64,000 bases of DNA from Acidobacteriota bacterium (GTDB lineage Bacteria > Acidobacteriota > Terriglobia > Terriglobales > Acidobacteriaceae), in NCBI GenBank assembly GCA_018268775.1, contig JAFDVV010000057.1:29642-93641 (forward strand). The letters are read 5' to 3'. The translations under genes were made by a program, and so were the position numbers. Of the stretch, positions 15,665-24,433 are shown piece after piece. Position 1 is the first letter of the stretch. Each line of letters begins with the position of its first letter. The notes below the pieces were generated by a model. That model was not told the origin of the DNA and made no database searches. It saw nothing but the letters and a program-made list of their open reading frames with translations.

Positions 15665-17437
15665 ATGGCCGATTACATCTATCTCCTTGAAAACCGACTT
15701 TCCAAAGCTCAGCAGATCGCCTTGGAGAAAGTACGTGAAGTAGCTCGCGTAAAAGGATTTACCAGCTTTCTTGTAGGCGGGGCCGTCAGAGACCTGACGA
15801 GCGGCTCGCCGGTGCGCGATCTGGATGTAGTGGTTCAGGGAAATGCTCTCAAGCTGAAGAAAGATATAGAGAAAGCTGGCGGAAAAATATCCGGAGAATC
15901 CGAGGCAACACAATCGTTCTTTGTCCGGTTTCCGGGGTCGGTTCGATTGGCAGTCGGCTCGACGCAGGCGGTCAGCTATCCAAAGCCGGGTAAACCGGTC
16001 TATAAGCCGGCAAACATTCTTGAGGACCTGCGCCAGAGAGACTTTACGGCGAACGCGATGGCCCTGTCGCTGAACCAGGGATCGTATGGTCTGCTGATGG
16101 ATCCGCTGAACGGCGTGGCAGACATTGAAAACCGCGAGCTGCGCCTGGTGAATCCTTACGGGTTTATCGAAGATCCGGTGCGGATGATCCGCGCGGTGCG
16201 GTTTATGGCGCGTCTTGGCTGGCAGATGGACGAGCGCACACGGTCGCGGTATGAGACCGGCAAGGAAGAGAACTATATAGCTGCGATGCCGGCTTCGCAG
16301 CGGGGGTATGAGACGGAAGAGCTCTTTCTGGAGGAAGAGCCTCTGCGGGTGATCAGGCGGCTTGAGGCCGAGGGGTGGATGAAGCACCTGAACCCGGCGG
16401 TGGCCTCGAACAAGGCGAATGTGAATGAGCTGGAGAAGCTGCGGGATGTCCAGACGCAACTGCATATGCAGGGGATACACGCAGAGACTTCGGCGGCAAT
16501 CTTTCCTCTATTGACTGCGAAGATGGCCCCGAAGGACGTTGCGGCGCTCAAGAAGAGCTTTGTACGGCAGGGGTTCGTGGACGACATCAATGGCCTGGAG
16601 GCGGAGGGCAAGGCGTTCGCCGCGCAGCTCGCGAGCAAGGATGCGGCGCAGCCTTCGAAGGCGTGGAAGCTGCTGCATTCGGCCCGGCCTGAGGCTGTCC
16701 TTTGGGCTGCGCACCATGTGAAGACGGCTGGCGTGCAGAACAAGCTGAAGGCCTTCTATACAGAGTGGCCGCAGGCTCGGCAGAGGATTCCATATGCGCA
16801 GATGCTTGAGATGCGCATTACACCCGATGTTGCGGGATACGACGAACTGCTGGACAAGCTGTTCTTCGAGCTGATGGACAACAGGCTTGGCACGCCCGAG
16901 GAGATGAAGGCGTTTCTTGAGCCGTATTCGCCTCCCGCTCCGCCTCCGCCGGTTCATCTGCGCCGCGCCCGCGCAACACGCAAGGACGCAAAGCCACCCA
17001 AGAGCCGTAAGAAGGCCGCAGCGGCAGCGACCGAAGAAGGGCAGGATCAGGCAGCGGCTTCTGTAGAAGCGGCAGCAGCCCAGGAGACGGCGAAGAAGTC
17101 AGCCCCTGCGGTTTCGAAGGCGAAGAAGGAAGAGCCGAAGAAGGTTGTCGCGGCAGCTAAGGCCGCCCCTGTTCCAGCTAAGAAGGCTGTTCCTGTTGCC
17201 GTGAAGAACACTGCTCCAGCGAAGAAGGTTGTGGCCAAGCCGGTGGCGAAGAAGGCACTCGCGAAAAAGGCTGCGCCTCATAAGCCGGTGAAGGTTGTGG
17301 CGAAGAAGGCTGCTCCGAAAGCTGTTGCCAAAAAGGCCCCGGTAAAGAAGGCTATAGCGAAGAAGCCGGTGGCGTCGAAGAAGGCCCCGGCAAAGAAAGC
17401 AGCGGCAAAGAAGGCTGCTCCGAAGAAGAAGCGATAG
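15665..17437 (+). CDS. CCA-adding / poly(A) polymerase family enzyme with histone-like tail
   Basis: 590 residues. Residues 1-210 form the class II nucleotidyltransferase head and neck: FLVGGAVRD (35-43), the catalytic RDLDVVV (51-57), RDFTANAMAL and the VRMIRAVRFMARLGW region. The middle (about 210-425) is helical, with no HD phosphohydrolase motif seen. From about residue 430 the sequence changes to a tail of some 160 residues made almost only of Lys, Ala, Pro and Val (KKAAP, AKKA, PVKKA), like histone H1 or bacterial HC1 tails. Core function: adding CCA or A residues to RNA 3' ends. The tail would bind nucleic acid; this is inference. Confidence 0.85.
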   Translation: MADYIYLLENRLSKAQQIALEKVREVARVKGFTSFLVGGAVRDLTSGSPVRDLDVVVQGNALKLKKDIEKAGGKISGESEATQSFFVRFPGSVRLAVGSTQAVSYPKPGKPVYKPANILEDLRQRDFTANAMALSLNQGSYGLLMDPLNGVADIENRELRLVNPYGFIEDPVRMIRAVRFMARLGWQMDERTRSRYETGKEENYIAAMPASQRGYETEELFLEEEPLRVIRRLEAEGWMKHLNPAVASNKANVNELEKLRDVQTQLHMQGIHAETSAAIFPLLTAKMAPKDVAALKKSFVRQGFVDDINGLEAEGKAFAAQLASKDAAQPSKAWKLLHSARPEAVLWAAHHVKTAGVQNKLKAFYTEWPQARQRIPYAQMLEMRITPDVAGYDELLDKLFFELMDNRLGTPEEMKAFLEPYSPPAPPPPVHLRRARATRKDAKPPKSRKKAAAAATEEGQDQAAASVEAAAAQETAKKSAPAVSKAKKEEPKKVVAAAKAAPVPAKKAVPVAVKNTAPAKKVVAKPVAKKALAKKAAPHKPVKVVAKKAAPKAVAKKAPVKKAIAKKPVASKKAPAKKAAAKKAAPKKKR

Positions 17438-17453
17438 CATTTCTGGATTGCAG

Positions 17454-17495
17454 AATGACCGAGTTGGCATAGCCAGCTCGGTCATTTGGTTTTAA
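17454..17495 (+). terminator. Intrinsic terminator after the CCA-type gene
   Basis: A 10-bp outer stem (AATGACCGAG 17454-17463 with CTCGGTCATT 17477-17486) with an inner TGGC-ATA-GCCA hairpin is followed by TTGGTTTTAAT. It lies 17 bases after the stop codon. Confidence 0.8.
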
Positions 17496-17519
17496 TCAGG
17501 TTTTCTGCGGCACAGGCGA

Positions 17520-17567
17520 AATGCGGGGATTCCTCCACTCCGCTTCGCTTCGGTCGGAATGACACCA
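17520..17567 (-). repeat. Dispersed palindromic repeat unit, second subtype
   Basis: Ends GCGGGGATTCCTCCACTCC and CGGTCGGAATGACACC around a short GCTTCGCTTC core, in the gap between the CCA-type and cheX genes. Confidence 0.65.
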
Positions 17568-17637
17568 TTGGCGGAGCGGATGCTTCTGGCTGCTCTGGCA
17601 TTAGTGACAAAATGACGGGCGGCGAGTTGACGGAGGT

Positions 17638-18141
17638 CTATGGGCATTCGCCGTAGATATTGATGGTGAGGGGCGAGTCGTGGAACCAGTAGCTGCGGGC
17701 CATGCGGAAGGCGGTGGTCTTGCGGTGGATGTCGTAGTGGGTGCCAGTGACGACGGTGGGGACGGAGAGCAGGCAGGCGGCGTGTAGCGCGGGGATCTTC
17801 GACTTCCAGGCCCCGGCGAGGATGTTGGCAATCTCGCCGAGCGCGTCGTAGACGTCGCCGTTGAGTTCGGCGATCTCGATACCGAGCATGGCTGCGGCGA
17901 TCTGTTTGGCGGTGGCCTCGTTGACGACGATGCTGTAACCTCCGCTGAGCGCGCCGGCCAGACCGACGACGGCGGTCAGAGTAATCGGGATATTGGTGGG
18001 GGCGACGGCCGATTCGGACACGGTGACGGCAGAGCCAAGCATGGTGGCGAAGACCTCGTCGACGGACTGGTCGAGGAGGGCGGTGTCGGTGATCTCGGTG
18101 AGAAGGGCGGTCTGCTCCGGTGCGTCGATGGTCGGGGCCAT
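17638..18141 (-). CDS. CheX-like chemotaxis phosphatase
   Basis: 167 residues from ATG 18141. The CheC/CheX/FliY signature D-x3-E-x2-N is present in DALGEIAN (Asp99, Glu103, Asn106), with a proline 22 residues later; Glu and Asn are the residues that catalyse dephosphorylation of CheY-P. Only one copy of the motif is present, as in CheX. The C-terminal PLTINIYGE strand is also typical. No che genes are adjacent, so the target response regulator is unknown; candidates in the window are the REC proteins at 12845 and 59355 (inference only). Start choice is moderate because the AGGAG lies 14 bases upstream. Confidence 0.8.
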   Translation of the reverse strand: MAPTIDAPEQTALLTEITDTALLDQSVDEVFATMLGSAVTVSESAVAPTNIPITLTAVVGLAGALSGGYSIVVNEATAKQIAAAMLGIEIAELNGDVYDALGEIANILAGAWKSKIPALHAACLLSVPTVVTGTHYDIHRKTTAFRMARSYWFHDSPLTINIYGECP

Positions 18142-18213
18142 GGTGGGTCGGTAGTCTCCTGCGCGGATGGTCTTGCTTGCTCTATCGGCAAGGGAAGGGA
18201 AGGGATGAGGGAG

Positions 18214-18250
18214 AAAGAAAAAGGCCCGGCCTCCGCGAGGAGACCGGGCC
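18214..18250 (-). terminator. Intrinsic terminator of the TonB-dependent receptor
   Basis: Read on the minus strand: GGCCCGG-TCTCC-TCGC-GGAGG-CCGGGCC hairpin followed by TTTTTCTTT, 12 bases after the receptor stop. This is a textbook intrinsic terminator that isolates the receptor from the downstream cheX gene. Confidence 0.88.
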
Positions 18251-18262
18251 AGGTTGTAAGGG

Positions 18263-21200
18263 TTAGAAGTGGTACTTGACCGACAACTGGAGCTGACGCG
18301 GACCAGAGCGGACAGCGGTGATCTGGCTGAAGCTCGCTGCGCTGGCATTGTTGCCGGGGTTGGACCAGTAGGCACTGTTGAAGAGGTTGTCGGCATCAGC
18401 GCGGAAGTTGATCTGATGCTCGTGCCAGATGGTGAAGTCCTTGGTAACGGACGCGCCGTAGGTTTGGAATCCGGGTGCACGTTCCGAGCCTACGCCAGCA
18501 TTTCCAAAGGTTCCGAGAGCTGGCTGACCATAAGCGCACACACCGTTGTCGACTCCGGCACCTGTGCAAGGAGTTGCAGAGGGGTCGGTTCCAAACCAAT
18601 TGTTGAGAGAGCGATTGACAATCTTCAACGTGCGGTAGTGATTTGCACGCTGCGAGTTGCCATTGACACCCGAGTTGTTGTTTGCGGTGATGTTGACAGG
18701 GAAACCGGTGTAGAAGATACCAGTCATGCCAACCTTCCATCCGCCGACGAGTTCGTCGAGGATGAAGGGCATGCTGGCGCCGAACATGCGGTTGCGACCA
18801 AGAGGAAGATCATAGACAAGATTCCCGTTGATCGAGTGACGCACGTCATAGCCGGAGTTGCCGTACTCGGCGTGCATGTTGTACACGTTCTCAGCGTAGG
18901 CAGATTGCGCGCTGACGCCGGGCACACCGTAGAAGCCGGTGCTGTTGGTGAGTGCGTGTGCCCAGGTGTAGTTGGCTGTGTACTGCAGACCGTGCCATGC
19001 ACGCTGGCGGAAGCTGGCCTGCAATGCGTTGTAGTTCATCATGGCGTTGGAGTCGGTAAAGCGGACGACGCCGTTGTACTTCACGCCAGGGGTTGCCTGG
19101 AATGGAGCAGGTTGAATGGTTGGGCAGGTCGCTGCCGTTCCTGTTGGAACTGGAACTGACACAGTCTGAACCACGCCGCCGACGATGCACGGAGCGCGCA
19201 GCTGATTGCGCTGATTTGCGGTAACAAGGTGCTGTCCTGCTTGACCCACATAGCCGATCTGGAATGAAGAGGTGTTGGTGACCTGATATTCCAGAGTGAG
19301 ATTGTAGATTGAGATAAACGCCGGCTTGATCTTTCTGTTCCAGACGTTCCATGTGTTTCCGATGGCTGCGCCGGATCCCATGCCATCCTCAACCCGGTAG
19401 AAGGTACCCGGTGCAGAGGAAGAAGCCTGAGAAGCGGTGCTCTGAAACGCAGATTGGAAGGGAAGGTTGGTGGTCATGCGCAGATTCGCGCCGGTTCCTT
19501 CCATATAATTCTGCAGGCCGTAGCCTCCGCGCACGACGAACTTGGGCACTACGTTCCAAGCGAAACCAACGCGAGGCATGACGCTGCCATGGAATGGATC
19601 GACCAGACCGCGTCCGTAACCTGCTGCTTTGGCTGTGACGCATGGAATTCCGCTGAGCGCGCAGGCGTTGGTGTTGTCGGCGTCGACGATAATCGTTCCC
19701 GGGTTGTTGGGATCGATGGTCGACATCTTGTGGTTGACCTCGTAGATCGGCTGCATGTATTCGTAGCGGACACCGAGGTTGAGGGTGAGGGTGGGCAGTA
19801 CCTTCCAATCGTCCTGGAAGAAGTAGGCGGAACGCCAGGAGCGCATGCCTACCGGTCCGGCTACGCCGCCGATGCTCTTGAAGCCTGCACGGTCGAGATA
19901 CATATCGGCTGCCGTATAACCGGTGCTGAATCCATTCGGATCGGTCGGGGCACCGAAGTAAGATGTTCCGGGCCCAAGGAAGAAGTAGCCACCCAGCGAG
20001 CCGTCGTTGCCGGGATAGAAGTTGTTCTGCTGCTCGCGCAGGAACTGGACGCCCATTTTGAAGGTATGCCGGTTCTTGAGCCAGGTGAAGTTGTCGCCGT
20101 AAAGGAAGTTGTTGATGGTGTAGTTGGTGCCGGTGTTTTGATTGCCGAGGGTTGTGTATTCAGTACCGTTTGTAGCGGTAAAACCTTGTGGGCTGGCGGA
20201 GTTTGTGAAGGCGAGAGCCGAGAAACCTGCAAACGCCTGCGCGTAAGGATTGTTAGCGCCGATGCCGAGGAGCTTGTTGCCGTTCAGGCCAAATGCGCCG
20301 GTGCGGTCGAGCAACACTGCGCCAAGGTTCTGGAGACGGGTGTAACCGGCACGGAACTCGTTAACCATCGACGAGTTGAAGGTATGGACTTCGCTGAGCG
20401 AGAAGCCACGCACCGGAAAGGTGGGAGCGCTGGTGAAGCTGGTTGGGAGAACGCTTTGCGATGTAGCACCCTGGTTGGCAAAGGAGAACCGGACGGATGC
20501 AGTGTCCTTCTCGCTCGCCTTCCAGTCAACCCTGACATCGAACTGGTTGCCGTAGTTGCGGCTCTTCGTGGGGCCTTGGTAGTTGCCGCTGGCTGGCGTG
20601 TTTGTCGGGTTCGGTGCCTTGTTCGGAAGCGGATAGAGCTCGGGATGAGCAAAGAGGTACTGGAGAGCCGGGTTGAGTGTCGTTGAGGGAAGGATATTGC
20701 CGGTATAGATTGGAGAACCGGTGGCTGTTGCGTTGTAGAGCTGAATGAGCTTGGCATTGGAAGCGCATACGCCGCCCGTTTGCGAGCACATCAGCGATGG
20801 GTTGAGCAATTCAGAGAAGTTGCCCTGGCGCTGCAATGCAGTCATGACAGTCGCTGTACCTACGCCGCCGGAGTGAAAGCGTCCGCCCTGGTAGTCGCCG
20901 AAGAAGAAGAGTTTGTCCTTCCAGATCGGTCCGCCGATGCTTCCGCCGAATTGATCACGTGTGAAGGGGCCACGCGGAGTAATCAGAGATGCATTTGCAA
21001 CGTGTTTGTTGGCCCATGTGTTGGCGTTGAGGTTCTGATTGCCGAGCGCAAAGAAGGCACTACCATGGAACTGGTTGGTGCCGCTCTTCGTCTGGTAGAG
21101 GACGTCTCCACCGAGGACGTTGCCGTACTCAGCCGGAGCATTGGCGGAGATGACCTGAACCTGTCCGAGAGCATCGGGGCTGGGGTTGTAACCCGGTAGG

Positions 21201-21841
21201 TCATCCAGTGTGGCGTTGATCAGCATACCGTCGAGCAGATACTGATTGGTCTGCTGGCGATTTCCGTTGACCGAGACGGTGGTGTTGGCGCTGATGGGAC
21301 CCGAAATACCAGCGTTGTTGACCATGTTGTTGGGCTGGGTGCTGATGGCGCCGGGAAGGAACATGGTGAGCGCAATCACATTGCGGCTGACCAGAGGCAT
21401 GTTCTCAATAGCGCGGGTGTCGAGCGTTGTGGAAAGAACAGGGCTCTCAGTGTTGATCAGAGGGACGATCTCAGACTCGACGGAGACCTTGGATTCGGTG
21501 CCGGCGAGGTTGAGCTTGGCGTCGAACTTGACAGTCTGACCCGTATCGAGGGCGAACGGTCCGACGGTGCTGGTTGCGAAGCCGGGGGCATCAACCGAGA
21601 CCTTGTACTTGCCGATCTGGAGGAAGCGGATGTTGTAGATGCCTTCGTTGTTGCTGGTGGTCGCGGTTGCAACACCGGTGTCGACGTTGGTGGCTGTGAC
21701 CTTGGCGTTCGGTACGACGGCACCGGACGCGTCGGTGACGATACCGGTAACACCGCCGGTGACCGTCTGCGCCCCTGCGGCCAGGCTACATACCAGTAGC
21801 AGGACCAGCGGGAGGAATGTTTGTTTGAGATATTTTTGCAT
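18263..21841 (-). CDS. TonB-dependent outer-membrane receptor, CarboxypepD_reg type
   Basis: 1,192 residues. Signal peptide MQKYLKQTFLPLVLLLVCSL ending AAGAQ. A carboxypeptidase-regulatory-like Ig domain follows (about 27-110: GIVTDASGAVVPNAKVTATN). The plug domain holds NRQQTNQYLLDG and NAPAEYGNVLGG. The remainder is a large beta-barrel ending in LQLSVKYHF with the C-terminal Phe expected for outer-membrane insertion. It belongs to the Oar-like receptors expanded in Acidobacteriota, generally linked to uptake of large or carbohydrate substrates; the substrate here is unknown. ATG 21841 follows AGGAG at 7 bases. No SusD-like partner is present. Confidence 0.93.
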   Translation of the reverse strand: MQKYLKQTFLPLVLLLVCSLAAGAQTVTGGVTGIVTDASGAVVPNAKVTATNVDTGVATATTSNNEGIYNIRFLQIGKYKVSVDAPGFATSTVGPFALDTGQTVKFDAKLNLAGTESKVSVESEIVPLINTESPVLSTTLDTRAIENMPLVSRNVIALTMFLPGAISTQPNNMVNNAGISGPISANTTVSVNGNRQQTNQYLLDGMLINATLDDLPGYNPSPDALGQVQVISANAPAEYGNVLGGDVLYQTKSGTNQFHGSAFFALGNQNLNANTWANKHVANASLITPRGPFTRDQFGGSIGGPIWKDKLFFFGDYQGGRFHSGGVGTATVMTALQRQGNFSELLNPSLMCSQTGGVCASNAKLIQLYNATATGSPIYTGNILPSTTLNPALQYLFAHPELYPLPNKAPNPTNTPASGNYQGPTKSRNYGNQFDVRVDWKASEKDTASVRFSFANQGATSQSVLPTSFTSAPTFPVRGFSLSEVHTFNSSMVNEFRAGYTRLQNLGAVLLDRTGAFGLNGNKLLGIGANNPYAQAFAGFSALAFTNSASPQGFTATNGTEYTTLGNQNTGTNYTINNFLYGDNFTWLKNRHTFKMGVQFLREQQNNFYPGNDGSLGGYFFLGPGTSYFGAPTDPNGFSTGYTAADMYLDRAGFKSIGGVAGPVGMRSWRSAYFFQDDWKVLPTLTLNLGVRYEYMQPIYEVNHKMSTIDPNNPGTIIVDADNTNACALSGIPCVTAKAAGYGRGLVDPFHGSVMPRVGFAWNVVPKFVVRGGYGLQNYMEGTGANLRMTTNLPFQSAFQSTASQASSSAPGTFYRVEDGMGSGAAIGNTWNVWNRKIKPAFISIYNLTLEYQVTNTSSFQIGYVGQAGQHLVTANQRNQLRAPCIVGGVVQTVSVPVPTGTAATCPTIQPAPFQATPGVKYNGVVRFTDSNAMMNYNALQASFRQRAWHGLQYTANYTWAHALTNSTGFYGVPGVSAQSAYAENVYNMHAEYGNSGYDVRHSINGNLVYDLPLGRNRMFGASMPFILDELVGGWKVGMTGIFYTGFPVNITANNNSGVNGNSQRANHYRTLKIVNRSLNNWFGTDPSATPCTGAGVDNGVCAYGQPALGTFGNAGVGSERAPGFQTYGASVTKDFTIWHEHQINFRADADNLFNSAYWSNPGNNASAASFSQITAVRSGPRQLQLSVKYHF

Positions 21842-22453
21842 CTGTGTCTCCTAAAGTGCTTGGTGATGCGGTATAGCAGTTTCTTTTACGGCTGGGCTGA
21901 TGGAGCAAAGAAATCTTGATCTTCCTGTGGCCTGTCTTTTCGGGAAGAGCATCGAGGTCGATGCAGGCTTCCGCAAAGACGGCGTTACGATGCGGCCACG
22001 GGTAGAAGCGGGAGATCGGTGAATCGGAGCTCTGCTCGATCCCAACCTTGGTTTTGGTGTCTTCGACCGTGAAGTGGTAGTCGTTTGCGTTGCTGGAATG
22101 GCCGTCGGTATCTCCGGCCAGAGATTGTCCAGTCTGAGGGTTCCTCCTTGTTTGCGGTGTTGGTTTGTGCAACCTCTGCGGCGTCCCAGGGGGAGCGTTG
22201 CGCTCAAGCCTGTGGGGGACGTCAAAGTCAGCGGAATCGGGTTCTCAATGGAAGGGGAAGTCGCAGCGGCTGGCTCTGCCTGCCGGAGAGCAGGCGGCAC
22301 AGCGGCCGCAGGCGGGCCGCTGTGTAGATGTATGGACAACCGGCAATTCAGAACTCGAAACAAGAGCGACTCCGTAAAAGACCCGTACTCCTAAAGCGAT
22401 TGCTGAGCAAAATAGCGATGCCGGGCCTGCAAAAGGGAGCAAGCCAAACCGGC
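21842..22453. other. 612-base gap upstream of the receptor, no clear gene
   Basis: I see no convincing complete gene. On the minus strand a stretch at about 21900-22140 reads through as a protein-like segment containing DYHFTVEDTKTKVGI and FYPWPHRNAVFAEACIDLDA, which could be the decayed C-terminus of an exported enzyme. It has no plausible start and runs into the receptor leader. The receptor promoter must lie within the right part of this gap; no clear -35/-10 pair was found. Confidence 0.4.
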
Positions 22454-24004
22454 CTACGGCCGAATGGACATCGAGTGGTGAAAGATATTATTCGAATCGT
22501 AACGCTTTTTAACACTCTGAAGGAAGGGGTAAAGTTCGCCTTCGCCGTAATATAGTTGGGGCCAGAAATCGTAGGCCAGCATGTCGGCGTCGGGGTAGTT
22601 GATGTAGCAGCCCTCGTAATACTCGCCCCAATAGGGTGTTCCCCTATGTTTTTCATCGACTTCCGGGCCGGAATAGAGTTCGCTGTAGAAGTCGTGGAGC
22701 CATTGGATGTGGGCGGCGTCCTCCTCAGGCTTTCGCCAATAGGTCTGAAACTGGAGCTTGAGGATGGAGGCCCGCTGAGGAATCGAGGTAGATTCCGCCA
22801 GTCCCGGCTTGTTGACGGCCCCGCCGTAGGAGTCGACCGCCAGGACGCCGCCTACCTCGGCACCGGGGAAGGTCCGGTTGAGGTGCTTGTAGATGACCTT
22901 TGCCTCGTAGGAGGTGAAGGTTCGCTTCATGTAGCTGGACTTGTACTTTGCCCGGGTGCCTCCGCCGAAGCCGCCGCGTACCGTGGCGTCGAACCAGGGC
23001 TGCCGGTTCATCATATGAGGGCCGGAGCAGGGGAGCGGGGTGCCGTCGGGCTTTGTGACGATCTCGCTCTTGCCGGCGGCGGGGGTGTGGCGGGCTTCCA
23101 TCGGCTCGGTCTTGGCGACGACCGGCTTGCAGGGCTGGAAGAGGTCGACAAACTCGTTGAGCGGGGCGAGGTCGTTGCAGGTGCCGTCGGGATTGCAGAA
23201 CTGCACGGAGATGTTGATGCGACCGGAAGAGCGATGCGATAGCCCGAGGAAGGTGAACATGCCCCAGGTGTCGGGGTCCTTGCCGCGGGTCTCGAAGTAA
23301 TGGCCGTAGGTGGTGATGATGGCCTCGAAGCGCTCGGGGGTCATGTCCTCCCAGGGGAAGGCCATATTGACACCGATGACCTCGCGGGGAGCGATGGGCA
23401 TCTTGTCGAAGTAGTACGCCGCAATCACGCCGAAGTTCCCGCCACCGGCCCCACGGCAGGCGCGGAAGAGGTCTGCGTCGTGCGTGGCATCGACGCGGCG
23501 CTTCACTACGTTGCCAGAGGCGTCGACGGTGAGGATATCGACAGCGCTGAGCCAGTCGACCGTGAGTCCGTGGAGACGGCTGAGGACACCGTAGCCGCCC
23601 CCGGAGATGTGTCCGCCAGCCGCAACGCCGTAACACGACCCGCCGGGAAATGTGACGCCGTACTGCTTATACAGCTCGCTGTAAGCGTCGCCCAGACGCA
23701 TACCAGTCCCAATCTTGTAGGTGTGCCCGCTTCCTGAGGCATCGAAGCCGTTCAGCAGGCTGACGTCGAGGATTGCCCCGCCGGGATTGTTGGCGACGAA
23801 GTCTTCATAACAGTGCCCGCCGGAGCGAATGGTGGGGCGCAGGCCAGCTTTGACGGTCTTCTGGAGGGCCTCGGCGAGGTCGTCCGCGTTTTGACATACA
23901 ACGATGCTGGCAGGGCCGTCGGCCTCAGTAGAGGGAAAGCGAAGGTTGTTGCCCTTACGGAGGGTGAGATAACGCGGGTCCTGACGAGAGACGGTGATCG
24001 ACAT
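22454..24004 (-). CDS. FAD-linked oxidase with bicovalent flavin motif and BBE domain
   Basis: 516 residues, vanillyl-alcohol-oxidase/PCMH superfamily. The FAD-binding domain (about 30-210) has RSGGHCYE with His64 and [12 protein letters not shown] with Cys124. A His and a Cys 60 residues apart is the arrangement that bonds FAD through both residues in glucooligosaccharide-oxidase-type and berberine-bridge-type enzymes. The C-terminal berberine-bridge domain has GCYINYPD and ends [11 protein letters not shown]. Such enzymes oxidise sugars or alcohols with O2. No signal peptide is seen, so it is probably cytoplasmic, which is unusual for a carbohydrate oxidase. Substrate unknown. Confidence 0.88.
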   Translation of the reverse strand: MSITVSRQDPRYLTLRKGNNLRFPSTEADGPASIVVCQNADDLAEALQKTVKAGLRPTIRSGGHCYEDFVANNPGGAILDVSLLNGFDASGSGHTYKIGTGMRLGDAYSELYKQYGVTFPGGSCYGVAAGGHISGGGYGVLSRLHGLTVDWLSAVDILTVDASGNVVKRRVDATHDADLFRACRGAGGGNFGVIAAYYFDKMPIAPREVIGVNMAFPWEDMTPERFEAIITTYGHYFETRGKDPDTWGMFTFLGLSHRSSGRINISVQFCNPDGTCNDLAPLNEFVDLFQPCKPVVAKTEPMEARHTPAAGKSEIVTKPDGTPLPCSGPHMMNRQPWFDATVRGGFGGGTRAKYKSSYMKRTFTSYEAKVIYKHLNRTFPGAEVGGVLAVDSYGGAVNKPGLAESTSIPQRASILKLQFQTYWRKPEEDAAHIQWLHDFYSELYSGPEVDEKHRGTPYWGEYYEGCYINYPDADMLAYDFWPQLYYGEGELYPFLQSVKKRYDSNNIFHHSMSIRP

Positions 24005-24433
24005 GTTCTTCCTTGACTGCCTGGTTGTGATACGGGTGAAAACCTGCCGATATCGACGGGTGGTGTGCCATAAAGGACATCCATCTAAAGTTCAACCCCG
24101 AGAACCGGCTATCGCAAAAGACCGCTACTGATGGAGTCCTGCATGCACTTCCGCGGACTTCCTGTGTGTGTTCAGAGTGTTTCGATTTGATTACAGAGCC
24201 GTTATTCATGTCAACTGGCTGAAGGGTCATGAGTTAGCTAGGGCAAATGACCTACAATTCTCGTTGTGACACTAGTGAAAGCTGCGGGGATTCCTCGGCC
24301 CGGTGCTTGCAGCACTTCGCCCGCAATGCCACTCTCTATAGCCTGGCACCTCTTATCGATAGCGCTTCTGATATTTGGGGGAGGTGTAATGGAGTCGAGG
24401 GTTGTTCGTCTTTGTGGGTGGAGGAAGGCTTGA
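24005..24433. other. 429-base intergenic region upstream of the metal ATPase
   Basis: No gene supported. At about 24252-24266 there is a short dyad ACAA-TTCTCG-TTGT, followed by GACACTAG, that could be a regulator site. At about 24280-24300 a degenerate half of the dispersed repeat (GCGGGGATTCCTCGGCCC) appears. The ATPase promoter is expected here but no confident -35/-10 pair was found. Confidence 0.4.

Noticed and set aside
975-17567. CRISPR array
   Set aside because: The repeats are dispersed, not regularly spaced, have no spacer pattern, and no cas genes are present.
19454-20686. A 410-codon plus-strand frame inside the first receptor
   Set aside because: Antisense to a clear TonB-dependent receptor; high-GC third-position bias produces long shadow frames. 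No domain or good start.
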